Below are positions 9,326 through 17,551 of a DNA stretch of 64,000 bases, one piece after another. The notes under the pieces were generated by a model. That model did no database searches. It was not told where the DNA came from and worked only from the letters and a program-made list of their open reading frames with translations. Position 1 is the first letter of the stretch, and every line of letters starts with the position of its first letter. The stretch spans positions 1 to 64,000 of the forward strand of contig JAQGHQ010000271.1 of assembly GCA_028288765.1 (NCBI GenBank), written 5' to 3'. Source of the stretch: Gemmataceae bacterium. Lineage in GTDB: Bacteria; Planctomycetota; Planctomycetia; Gemmatales; Gemmataceae. The position numbers and the translations under genes were made by a program.

Positions 9326-10765
9326 GTGAGACCAAAATCGTCGGCCTATCGGTGGGTATGGTGGGTGCTTGCCGCACTCGGGCTGGCCGGGGTCGGGGCC
9401 GGGGGCTGGTACGCCTTCGCTCAGAGCAGATCGACGGCGGAGGCGAGGCACGCCGAGGATGCGGATCAGACGTCTGGATCGGGGGTCGCGGTCGAGGTGG
9501 TCCTTCCCAAGCCGGGTGGGATCCAGCGGACGGTGACCCAGCCCGGGACGGCCGAGCCGTTCGAGGCGGCCGACCTGTACACCAAGGTGTCAGGGTTTCT
9601 GGTCGAGCAGCCCGTGGACATCGGCAAGCGGGTCGAGAAGGGCGAGGTCCTCGCCCGGATCGCCGCCCCCGAGCACGAGAAGCAGGTCGAGCGGAACAGG
9701 GCCAAGGTCCGCCTCGCGGAGGCCAAGGTGAAGCAGATGGACGCCCACAAGGTCGCGGCCGAGGCCGAGGCCCGGGCCGCGGACGCCGCCATCGCCCTGG
9801 CCCGGGTCATGGTCAAGGCGAAGGCCGCGTTCCGCCAGTACCGGGAACGTCAGCTCAGCCGGATCAAGGACCTGGTCGCCAAGCACGCGGAGTCCGAACG
9901 GCTCCAGGACGAACAGGAGGACTATTACCTCTCCGCCCTGGAGGCCGAGAACGCGGCCCGGGAGAACGTCAACACGGCCCAGGAGCGGGCGGCCGCGGCC
10001 CACGCGAAGATCGCCCAGGCGGAAGCCGACCTGGACGAGGCGAAGGCCGACGTCGGGGTGGCCGAGGCGGAACTGGCGACGGCCCAGGTCTGGGTCGATT
10101 ACGCGGTCATCCGGTCCCCTTACACCGGCGTGATCACCAAACGGAACTTCCACCCGCCCGGCAAACTCCCGCCCGGCTCCCCCCCGGCCGGCGCCTTCGT
10201 CAAGTCGGCCGACGAGGCCGGGAGCATCCCGCTCCTGACCGTGGAACGGACGGACGTGCTGCGGGTGGTCATCGCCGTCCCAGACCGGGACGTCCCGCTC
10301 GTCGCGCCCGGGAAACCGGCCGTCCTCAAGTTCGACGCCCTCCCGGACCGGGTCTACCAGACCGAGGGGGACAACAAGGTGGTCGTCTCCCGGGTGGCCG
10401 AGGCCGAGGACTACCAGACCCGGCTGATGCGGGTCGAGGTGGACGTCAAGAACACGGACGGCCAGCTCCGCCGGGGGATGTTCGGCTCGGCCACGTTGAT
10501 CCTCAGCCCGGGCTCGCCCGGGGCCGTCAAGATCCCGTCGGACGCACTGGTGGCACGGTCCGGCGAGGTGAAGAAGGGTACGGTCCGGGTCGTCCGGGAT
10601 GGGAAGATCCAGACCCTCCCGGTCCAGTACGGGATGGACAACGGGGTCGAGGTCGAGATCCTCGCGGGCCTGGACCCACACGACCAGGTCGTGACCCGGA
10701 CGAGTGTTCCCGTGGCCGACGGCACCCCGGTCACCGTCACCACCGCCGGGAAGGCCGGGCACTGA
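9326..10765 (+). CDS. RND efflux periplasmic adaptor (membrane fusion protein)
   Basis: 479 residues, starting at a GTG with GGAG upstream. A single N-terminal membrane anchor (about 10-30) is followed by the typical adaptor order. The first lipoyl half has the VSGFLVEQPVDIGKRVEKGE segment, then comes a long Ala/Glu-rich coiled-coil hairpin (about 115-245), the second lipoyl half, a beta-barrel region, and a C-terminal membrane-proximal domain. Adaptors of this HlyD/AcrA family connect the inner-membrane RND pump to an outer-membrane channel. The pump follows 124 bases downstream. No channel gene is adjacent; a TolC-type protein lies at 58.2 kb. The substrate is unknown. Confidence 0.9.
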   Translation: MRPKSSAYRWVWWVLAALGLAGVGAGGWYAFAQSRSTAEARHAEDADQTSGSGVAVEVVLPKPGGIQRTVTQPGTAEPFEAADLYTKVSGFLVEQPVDIGKRVEKGEVLARIAAPEHEKQVERNRAKVRLAEAKVKQMDAHKVAAEAEARAADAAIALARVMVKAKAAFRQYRERQLSRIKDLVAKHAESERLQDEQEDYYLSALEAENAARENVNTAQERAAAAHAKIAQAEADLDEAKADVGVAEAELATAQVWVDYAVIRSPYTGVITKRNFHPPGKLPPGSPPAGAFVKSADEAGSIPLLTVERTDVLRVVIAVPDRDVPLVAPGKPAVLKFDALPDRVYQTEGDNKVVVSRVAEAEDYQTRLMRVEVDVKNTDGQLRRGMFGSATLILSPGSPGAVKIPSDALVARSGEVKKGTVRVVRDGKIQTLPVQYGMDNGVEVEILAGLDPHDQVVTRTSVPVADGTPVTVTTAGKAGH

Positions 10766-10776
10766 GAAGGATGAAG

Positions 10777-10826
10777 GACGAAGGGTGAAGGATGAATCCC
10801 CAGGCAGTCATCCTTCACCCTTCGTC
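10777..10826. repeat. 19-bp inverted repeat between adaptor and pump genes
   Basis: GACGAAGGGTGAAGGATGA at 10777-10795 is perfectly complementary to 10808-10826, with a 12-base loop. A third, related block at 10855-10878 (TCATCCTTCATCCTTCGTCC) could pair alternatively with the left part at 10767-10782. The region is built from short GAAGGATGAA-type units, much like the hairpin at 7283-7423. It may set the adaptor/pump expression ratio or be a simple dispersed repeat. Confidence 0.85.
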
Positions 10827-10889
10827 TTGAACCCGAGTTTCTCGTTGTTCGTTTTCATCCTTCATCCTTCGTCCTTCCCCGGGCTCCTC

Positions 10890-13800
10890 ATGAACGGACT
10901 GATCCGCTTTTCCCTCCGCAACCCCCGGGCGATCACGGTCCTGATGCTGACGATCGTGCTGGCCGGGGCGGTGGCTCTGGGCTCGATCCCGGCCGACATC
11001 CTCCCGGTCTACCGCAGCCCGGCCGTCCAGGTGCTGACGTTCTACGGCGGCATGTCCGCGACCAACATCGAGAAGGACATCACCGCCCGGATGGAGCGGT
11101 GGACCGGCCAGGCGGCCGGGACCCAGCGGCAGGAGTCCCGGTCGATCATCGGGGCCAGTATCATCCGGAACTACTACGCCGGGGACGTCGACCTGAGCGC
11201 CGCGCTGGCCCAGGTGAACTCGCTCTCCACCGCGGCCATCCCGAACCTGCCGCCGGGCACCCTCCCGCCGGTCATCCTCCCGTACGACCCGACCGGGACC
11301 ACCCCGGTCTGCATGGTCGCCCTGAACAGTAAGACGCACGGCGAGTCGGCCCTGTACGACGTCGGCCGGTACTACGTCCGGAACATGATCATGGCCCTGC
11401 CCGGGTCGAACGCCCCGGTCGTGTACGGGGGCAAGATCCGGACGATCCTGGCCTACCTGGACCGGGACAAGATGCAGGCCCGGAACCTCTCCCCGGTCGA
11501 CGTGATGGAGGCCCTCGACCGGTACAACATCTTCCAGCCGGCCGGGGACGCCAAGTTCGGCCCGACCGACTACGCCCTCGATTCGAACTCGATGTACGAG
11601 CTGGTCGACGCGATGGGCGACATCCCCATCAAGACCGACGCGAGCGGGACGGTGTTCCTGCGGGACGTGGCCAGGCCGAAGGACGCGGCCCTGATCCAGA
11701 CCAACATCGTCCGGGTCGCCGGCCGCAAGCAGGTCTACATCCCGGTCTACCGGCAGCAGGGGGCGAGCACCCTGAGCGTGGTCAACGCCCTGCACGACAA
11801 CGTCAAGGACATGCAGGCCCGGCTCCCCGAATCGGGGATCGGCCTCGAACTGGTGATGGACCAGTCGGTGTACGTCCGGAAGGCGATCGAGAGCCTGGCC
11901 GAGGAAGGGGTCCTCGGGGCCGTCCTGTGCTCGATGGTCATCCTGATCTTCCTCGGCGAGTGGCGGATGACCATGATCGCGGTGTTGACCATCCCGGTCG
12001 CGGTCCTCGGGGCGATCGCCTGCCTGTACGGGCTCGGCCAGTCGGTGAACGTGATGACCCTGGCCGGGCTGGCCCTGGCGATCGGCCCGCTGGTCGACAG
12101 CGCGATCATCTGCCTGGAGAACACCCACCGCCACCTCGGGCTCGGGGCCCGGCCGAAGGAGGCCGCGTTCCTCGGGGCGAGCGAGGTGGCCATGCCCGAG
12201 CTGGTGGCCAGTCTGTGTACCCTGCTCGTCCTCCTGCCCCTGGCCTTGATGCCCGGACTCGGCCCGTTTCTGTTCCGCCCGATGTTCTTCGCCGTGGCGT
12301 TCGCGATGACGATCGCCTACGTCCTCTCCCGGACGTTCGTCCCGGCCCGCTGCGCGGCCTGGCTGAGGGGCCACCACCACCCCGCCCCGGTCGAGTCCCA
12401 CACGTTCGACTACGAACACCGCAACCCGCCCCCCCGCCGGAAGTGGTTGGTCACCCGGGCGTTCGAGAAGTGGGAAGGGCTGATCGACGCCGGCATCCGC
12501 GGGTACACCCGGGTCCTCGGGGTGGCGATGCGGGCCCGGCTGTTGGTCGTCGCCGCCGCGGTCGCGGTCCTGACCCTGGTGGTCGTGGTGTTCGGGCTGA
12601 ACCTCCGCCGCGAGTTCTTCCCGGAGGTCGACGCCGGGGCGTTCGACGTCTTCGCCCGCCTGCCGTCCGGGACCCGGATCGAGGTGACCGACGGGTACGC
12701 CGAGGGGATCGAGAACTACCTCAAGAAGACGACCGGGGACGACCTCAAGCTGGTGATCAGCGAGATCGGGGTGACCCCGGACTGGTCGGCCGCTTACACC
12801 CCGAATTCGGGCCCGATGGATGTGGTCCTGCACGTCCAGCTGAACGCCGAACGGGGGCACTCGGCCCAGGAGCACGTGGCCCGGCTCCGCAAGGGGTTCG
12901 CCACCGACCCGGAATTCGAGACGGCGCTCAAGGAGGTGTTCGCCCGGCGGCTGTCGGACACCAAGGACTACCCGATGTACGCGTCGACCCCGGAGTTCTC
13001 GCGGGTCAACCTGGAGTTCGCGTTCGACTCGGGGGGCCTGATCCGGTCGGCCATGAACGAAGGGAAGTCGACCCCGATCAACGTCCAGATCACGACCAAG
13101 GACCTGGTCAAGGCCCGGCGGGTGGCGGAGGAGATGATCGGCGAGATCCGGAAGGTGGACGGGGTGGTCGACGCCCGGATCATCCAGCGGATGAACTACC
13201 CGGAATACATGATCAGAGTGGACCAGGCGAAGGCGGCGGCCCTCAAATTGAGCCAGCGGGACGTGATGCAGAACCTGGTCGCCGCGTTCAACTCCAGCGT
13301 GTCCTTCAACAAGCGAAACTTCTGGATCGACCCGAAGAGCCACAACCAGTACTTCGTCGGGGTCCAGTACGAGGAGTCGAAGATCACCTCGCTGGAGTCC
13401 ATGCTCGACATCCCGATCACCAGTGCCGCCCAGCACAAGTCCATCCCGCTCCGGCAGATCGCCGAGGTTCACAAGCTGGCTGTCCCGTCCGAGATCGTCC
13501 ACAACAACCTTCAGCCGACCATCGACCTGACGATGGGGGTCGAGGGGCGAGACCTCGGGCACGTGGCCGCCGACGTCATGAAGGTGGTGGCCGCGTACGG
13601 GCAGGAGCGGGCGGGCGGCGCGTGGACCCCGTACGACCCGGACGCCCCGGGCCGGCAACAGCCGATGGAGGGGTCGAAGATCGTGATGAGCGGGGAGTAC
13701 CAGAAGATGCAAGACACCTTCCGGTACCAGGCGATGGGGATGATCGGGGCGGTGATCCTGATCTACTTCCTGATGGTCGCCCTGTTCAAATCGTACCTGA

Positions 13801-14321
13801 CCCCGCTGGTGGTGCTGTCGGCGGTCCCGGTCGGGGTAACCGGGGTGGTGCTCGTGCTCTTCTTCACCGGCACCGCCCTGAACGTGCAGTCGCTTTTGGG
13901 CGTGATCTTCATGATCGGGATCGTGGTCTCGAACACCGTACTGCTGACCGACTTCGCGGAGAACCTCCGGAAGGCCGAACGGATTTCCCCGACGGAGGCG
14001 ATCCGCCGGGCGGCGGCGATCCGGGTCCGGCCGGTGGTGATGACCGCGATGGCCACGTTCTTCGCCCTGATCCCGATGTCCCTCGGCCTGAGCCGGGGGA
14101 GCGAGGCGAACGTCCCGCTCGGCCGGGCGGTCCTCGGCGGGCTGCTCGCCGGGCTGGTGACGACCCTCTTCGTGGTCCCGTGCATGTACTCGCTGGTCGT
14201 CCCGAACAAGCTCGAAGAGGAGGCCGAGCCGCTCCCGGGCGAACCCGGCTACAACCCGGGCCACGCGACGATGCACCCGACCCCGGAAGACACCGCCACC
14301 GGGGACAACCACTCGGGGTGA
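10890..14321 (+). CDS. RND-family inner-membrane efflux pump
   Basis: 1143 residues from the ATG at 10890, the first start giving the standard RND beginning with a cytoplasmic helix and TM1. Two tandem halves each contain a large periplasmic loop; the expected 12 membrane segments cluster near residues 15-30, 340-540, 555-580 and 950-1110. The fourth membrane helix carries LAIGPLVDSAIICLENTH, where one Asp occupies the site that is Asp-Asp in AcrB; this single-Asp pattern resembles heavy-metal pumps such as CusA. The protein should export substrate by proton antiport with the adaptor encoded upstream. The substrate class is not certain. The gene ends 32 bases from a convergent sigma factor gene. 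Confidence 0.9.
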   Translation: MNGLIRFSLRNPRAITVLMLTIVLAGAVALGSIPADILPVYRSPAVQVLTFYGGMSATNIEKDITARMERWTGQAAGTQRQESRSIIGASIIRNYYAGDVDLSAALAQVNSLSTAAIPNLPPGTLPPVILPYDPTGTTPVCMVALNSKTHGESALYDVGRYYVRNMIMALPGSNAPVVYGGKIRTILAYLDRDKMQARNLSPVDVMEALDRYNIFQPAGDAKFGPTDYALDSNSMYELVDAMGDIPIKTDASGTVFLRDVARPKDAALIQTNIVRVAGRKQVYIPVYRQQGASTLSVVNALHDNVKDMQARLPESGIGLELVMDQSVYVRKAIESLAEEGVLGAVLCSMVILIFLGEWRMTMIAVLTIPVAVLGAIACLYGLGQSVNVMTLAGLALAIGPLVDSAIICLENTHRHLGLGARPKEAAFLGASEVAMPELVASLCTLLVLLPLALMPGLGPFLFRPMFFAVAFAMTIAYVLSRTFVPARCAAWLRGHHHPAPVESHTFDYEHRNPPPRRKWLVTRAFEKWEGLIDAGIRGYTRVLGVAMRARLLVVAAAVAVLTLVVVVFGLNLRREFFPEVDAGAFDVFARLPSGTRIEVTDGYAEGIENYLKKTTGDDLKLVISEIGVTPDWSAAYTPNSGPMDVVLHVQLNAERGHSAQEHVARLRKGFATDPEFETALKEVFARRLSDTKDYPMYASTPEFSRVNLEFAFDSGGLIRSAMNEGKSTPINVQITTKDLVKARRVAEEMIGEIRKVDGVVDARIIQRMNYPEYMIRVDQAKAAALKLSQRDVMQNLVAAFNSSVSFNKRNFWIDPKSHNQYFVGVQYEESKITSLESMLDIPITSAAQHKSIPLRQIAEVHKLAVPSEIVHNNLQPTIDLTMGVEGRDLGHVAADVMKVVAAYGQERAGGAWTPYDPDAPGRQQPMEGSKIVMSGEYQKMQDTFRYQAMGMIGAVILIYFLMVALFKSYLTPLVVLSAVPVGVTGVVLVLFFTGTALNVQSLLGVIFMIGIVVSNTVLLTDFAENLRKAERISPTEAIRRAAAIRVRPVVMTAMATFFALIPMSLGLSRGSEANVPLGRAVLGGLLAGLVTTLFVVPCMYSLVVPNKLEEEAEPLPGEPGYNPGHATMHPTPEDTATGDNHSG

Positions 14322-14353
14322 TCGCGGCCGGGGCGAGTATTCCTGCCGGCACC

Positions 14354-15823
14354 TTACCGACCCGGTTCGGACACCCTCACCACGATGTCCTTGTAACGCG
14401 ACGCGGGATCACCGATCTCGACCACGATCTCCGGGGGGTTGGTCGCATTGGGGTAGGCTTTCTCCAGCCGCTTTCGTGCCTCCTCAAGCGCGGGGTACGG
14501 CAGTACCTGTCCGGGGTAGAGGCCGAGAAGCTTCATGATCTTTAGGTCGTCCCCGATCTTCCCCTCCACAATGATGCGTCCGACCCGGTCTGGCTGACCC
14601 GGCTCCCGCGACCGGGCCAGGGCGATCTCGGCCTGGAGTCGTGCGGCGCGGGCTGCCAGGACATGCACTTCCGTCGCGCTACCGGCCTGCCTCATCCTGA
14701 CCGCCATCTCTTCGAGCCGCTTCCCCGCCGCCACCCACCGCTCCAGAACCGCTACCCGGTCCCCCACCTTATCGCACAGCTCGAGTTCGACCTCCACTGC
14801 CTGCCGCCGGGCCTCCACCATCTCAGAGACTGTCGTGCCCAATCCGGCCAGGAAGGATTTCTCCAACAAGTCCGCCAGCTTCGTCAAGGCCTCCAGGCGT
14901 GCCTTCTGGAGGTCGCGGATCGCGGCGGTTGCTTGCTTCACCGGTGCGGGCGGCGGTTCGAGGATGGGCGCCCCAGAGGGCTCCACCGGCTTGAACGACG
15001 ACCTTTGGCCGAAAACGCCGACCCCGGTGAGTCCCAGCCCGGTGGTGAGCACGACCGCAGCGACCCACTTTGTTTTGGTCCAGATCATGGTCCGTAGCAC
15101 TCCTTCCGTCAAAGCGGCCACGTCGAATGAAATCGCACCGGCATCCGTTGTCGTGCGAACGGCGGCCGCCGCCAGCGACGCCGGCAACATCCCATCGGCC
15201 AGGGCGGCCATCCCCACGGCGGCCGCCGGCCCTACCCCCCGGCGGGCCAGCCGCCCGGCCAGTAACTTCCGGGCCCGGTCCAACCGGCCGGCGACCGACC
15301 CCTCCGGCCACCCGAGCCTGGCTGCCGCTTCGCGCCGGGTCAGGCCCTCCAGGACGCACAGGATCACCGGCAACCGATACCGGTCCGGGAGGAGGTTGAC
15401 TTCCTCGTCGATCACGGCGGCGAGGTCGGTGTCGGGCGCGGGGACCGGTGCGGGTGCGACCGGTTCGGGCATCCGGGCGACCGGTTGCTCGATCGCCCGG
15501 CGGCGGGCCATCGTCCGACGGGCCTGCCACGCGGCCCGAAAGGCCACTCCGTGCAGCCACCCCGCCAGCATCGCCCGGGGAGAGACGGCGGGGGCTTTTC
15601 GGGCCAGGACCAGGAAGACGGCCTGGAAGGCGTCCTCGGCGTCCTCCCGGCGGCCGGTGATCCGGCGGCAGACGCCCCACACCATCGGCCCGTGGCGGCG
15701 GACCAGGGTCTCGAATGCGTCCCCGTCCCGCCGCTCGACGAAGGCCCCGAGCAGGCGGTCGTCCGTCCCGTCGGCGTGGGTGGGTCGTGGTCCGGCCAGC
15801 AGGCGGCGGGTGAGCCAGTTCAT
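14354..15823 (-). CDS. ECF sigma factor with membrane-spanning C-terminal extension
   Basis: About 489 residues. The first ~190 are a sigma-70 region 2 / region 4 ECF core: FETLVRRHGPMVWGVCRR, then the DAEDAFQAVFLVLARK core-binding helix, and a region-4 helix-turn-helix around LTRREAAARLGWPEGSVAGR. Unlike ordinary ECF factors of ~190 residues, the protein continues through a Gly/Ala-rich stretch into one hydrophobic helix (about 245-265) and a ~220-residue extension rich in helices with a final beta segment, probably extracytoplasmic. Such fused ECF proteins are known from planctomycetes, where the extension is thought to regulate the sigma domain. I prefer the ATG at 15823; a TTG four codons upstream is possible. 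No separate anti-sigma gene is adjacent. Confidence 0.85.
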   Translation of the reverse strand: MNWLTRRLLAGPRPTHADGTDDRLLGAFVERRDGDAFETLVRRHGPMVWGVCRRITGRREDAEDAFQAVFLVLARKAPAVSPRAMLAGWLHGVAFRAAWQARRTMARRRAIEQPVARMPEPVAPAPVPAPDTDLAAVIDEEVNLLPDRYRLPVILCVLEGLTRREAAARLGWPEGSVAGRLDRARKLLAGRLARRGVGPAAAVGMAALADGMLPASLAAAAVRTTTDAGAISFDVAALTEGVLRTMIWTKTKWVAAVVLTTGLGLTGVGVFGQRSSFKPVEPSGAPILEPPPAPVKQATAAIRDLQKARLEALTKLADLLEKSFLAGLGTTVSEMVEARRQAVEVELELCDKVGDRVAVLERWVAAGKRLEEMAVRMRQAGSATEVHVLAARAARLQAEIALARSREPGQPDRVGRIIVEGKIGDDLKIMKLLGLYPGQVLPYPALEEARKRLEKAYPNATNPPEIVVEIGDPASRYKDIVVRVSEPGR

Positions 15824-15911
15824 GTCCGGTGGCAACCGTGGAGATCCATCGCCCTGTTATCTCCCGGAGGCGACCGGGCTGATACACTTTTTCTTCCGCC
15901 GGCCCCGGGGC

Positions 15912-16592
15912 TTACCCGCCGGCACGGTGTGGCGCGAGCGAGTTCCCCCGAACCCACACCTGGGAGGAAAGAAACCCCCGCAGCTGCGTCTTTTCCCCCG
16001 CGAGCGTAAACCCGCGGGCCGCCAGGAACGGGGCGGGGTCGGTGAGCTGCCGGGTCGGGAGCCGGGTCGTCAGCCGGAAGAAGGAGTACATCCCCGCGAG
16101 GATCACCCGCGCGACCGCCCGCGGCCGGCCGGCGGCCGGCAGACGGAAGTCGCCGTCGAGCCAGAGCACGCCGGGGAGACACCCCGCGGCCACCCGGTCG
16201 ATCAGCGATTCGAGATCCTCCGGCGGGAAGCAGTCGAGGAAGAAGTTCGTCACGACCAGGTCGTACCCGGCCTCTGGTAGCGGGGCCGTCCGGGCGTCGG
16301 CGGCGACGAACCGGGCCCTCTCGGCGGCCCCGGGGATTCCGGCCGTCCGGCGGCGGGCCAGGGCGATCATCCCCGGGCTGATGTCGAGGCTGTCGACGCG
16401 AACCTGTCGGTTCGCCCGGAGAAGGTCCGCGAGGAACCGGCCGTCCCCGTCGCCGAGGACCAGGGCGCGCCGGCACCCGGCGATCTGATCCAGGTGGGCC
16501 GTCCGGCAGCGGTGGAGGAGCGGGCCGAAGGTGACCCGTTCGAGGAGGTGGTAGACCGGGGCGAGGAGGTCGAACGACGGCCGCGGGGTCAT
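15912..16592 (-). CDS. Class I SAM-dependent methyltransferase
   Basis: 226 residues with a Rossmann methyltransferase core: motif I ALVLGDGDGRF near residue 45, the acidic loop DSLDISPGM, and motif post-I/II around AGYDLVVTNFFLDCF. It ends with a helical lid and a region typical of small-molecule methyltransferases of the UbiE/methyltransferase-25 type. Its ATG overlaps the stop of the upstream membrane protein gene in an ATGA, so the two are translationally coupled and probably work together. The substrate cannot be read from the sequence; lipid, quinone or pigment chemistry would fit the membrane partner. Confidence 0.8.
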   Translation of the reverse strand: MTPRPSFDLLAPVYHLLERVTFGPLLHRCRTAHLDQIAGCRRALVLGDGDGRFLADLLRANRQVRVDSLDISPGMIALARRRTAGIPGAAERARFVAADARTAPLPEAGYDLVVTNFFLDCFPPEDLESLIDRVAAGCLPGVLWLDGDFRLPAAGRPRAVARVILAGMYSFFRLTTRLPTRQLTDPAPFLAARGFTLAGEKTQLRGFLSSQVWVRGNSLAPHRAGG

Positions 16593-17461
16593 GCCAGCAC
16601 CGCCACGGCCAGCGGGGTGAGCAGGACGGCGTCGGCCAGGACGCGCAGCCCGCGGGTCGAAACCCAAATGCGCGCGACGTTCAAGCCGGCCAGGAGGCCG
16701 ACGCTCGCCAGCACCGCGGCCGCGACCGGCGGGCTGGCGGCGACCGCTGCCCCGGCCGCGAGCCCGCCAGCCGCCAGGGCCGCCCACCCCGGCGGGGCCG
16801 CGGCCGGAACCTCTTCCCACCGGCTGATGAGGATGCAATTCAGCCCGCACACCCCGGCGAATGCCGCAACCCCCGGGAGCCATCCCGGGACGGCCGCGCC
16901 AGCCCCCGCGATCAGCGGAATGGCGACCCCGGCCGCGAACACCACGCCGACCGACGACTCCTTGAGCCCGGGGTACGCGGCCCGCCGGGACCGCACGAGA
17001 TGAACGACCGCGAAGTACCCGACCGAGACGACGGCCACCGTCCCGCCGGCTTCGAGGTACGCGAAGGGGAGGTCGACCCCGGCGACCGCCCCGGCGGCGG
17101 GCAGGGCGACGGCCGCGAGCCCGGCGACCGCCTGGGGATACCGGGCGGCGAACCGGTGCCGGTCGGTGCGGCCGGCAGGCCCGCCGCGGGCGTCGAGCCA
17201 CCGGTCCGCGAGGTAGATGCCCCACACGACCAGGGCGAGCGCGACGGTCGCCCCGACCGGCACCTCGACTCCCGCCGCGGCGGCGAGGAACCGCTGCCAG
17301 ACCACTGCCACGGCCGGCGCGTCGAGGGAGAGCAGGTTCGGCCACAGCCACCACGGGCGCGAGTCGGTCACCGCGACAAAGCTCTCGGCAAGCCTGCTCC
17401 GGTCCCCGCTTCCGGGACCGTACCCGGACAATATACCGGCGGCGGCGGCACGGGCGAACAC
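16589..17461 (-). CDS. Multi-pass membrane protein, possibly UbiA-prenyltransferase-like
   Basis: About 290 residues, with eight or nine hydrophobic segments rich in Ala, Gly and Val covering most of the chain. A polar motif ADRWLDARGG followed by RTDRHRF lies after the first long helix, roughly where UbiA prenyltransferases carry their first Asp-rich motif. The usual NDxxDxxxD form is not present, so the resemblance is weak. The gene overlaps the downstream methyltransferase by four bases (ATGA). The start is uncertain: a GTG at 17461 gives a polar leader of about 40 residues, and later starts are possible. No function is assigned. Confidence 0.65.
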   Translation of the reverse strand: MFARAAAAGILSGYGPGSGDRSRLAESFVAVTDSRPWWLWPNLLSLDAPAVAVVWQRFLAAAAGVEVPVGATVALALVVWGIYLADRWLDARGGPAGRTDRHRFAARYPQAVAGLAAVALPAAGAVAGVDLPFAYLEAGGTVAVVSVGYFAVVHLVRSRRAAYPGLKESSVGVVFAAGVAIPLIAGAGAAVPGWLPGVAAFAGVCGLNCILISRWEEVPAAAPPGWAALAAGGLAAGAAVAASPPVAAAVLASVGLLAGLNVARIWVSTRGLRVLADAVLLTPLAVAVLA

Positions 17462-17551
17462 GGCGGCCCCAGACCTGACACGGGCAGGGCGTCGGCAGTG
17501 GCGCCGGTCGCTCGGCCGCGGGTTGCCAACTTCCTCTTCCTCCCGCTCGCC

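Noticed and set aside
10815-14312. 1165-codon open frame opposite the RND pump
   Set aside because: Composition is dominated by His, Asp, Arg and Gly as expected for antisense of GC-rich codons; the plus-strand frame has clear RND motifs.
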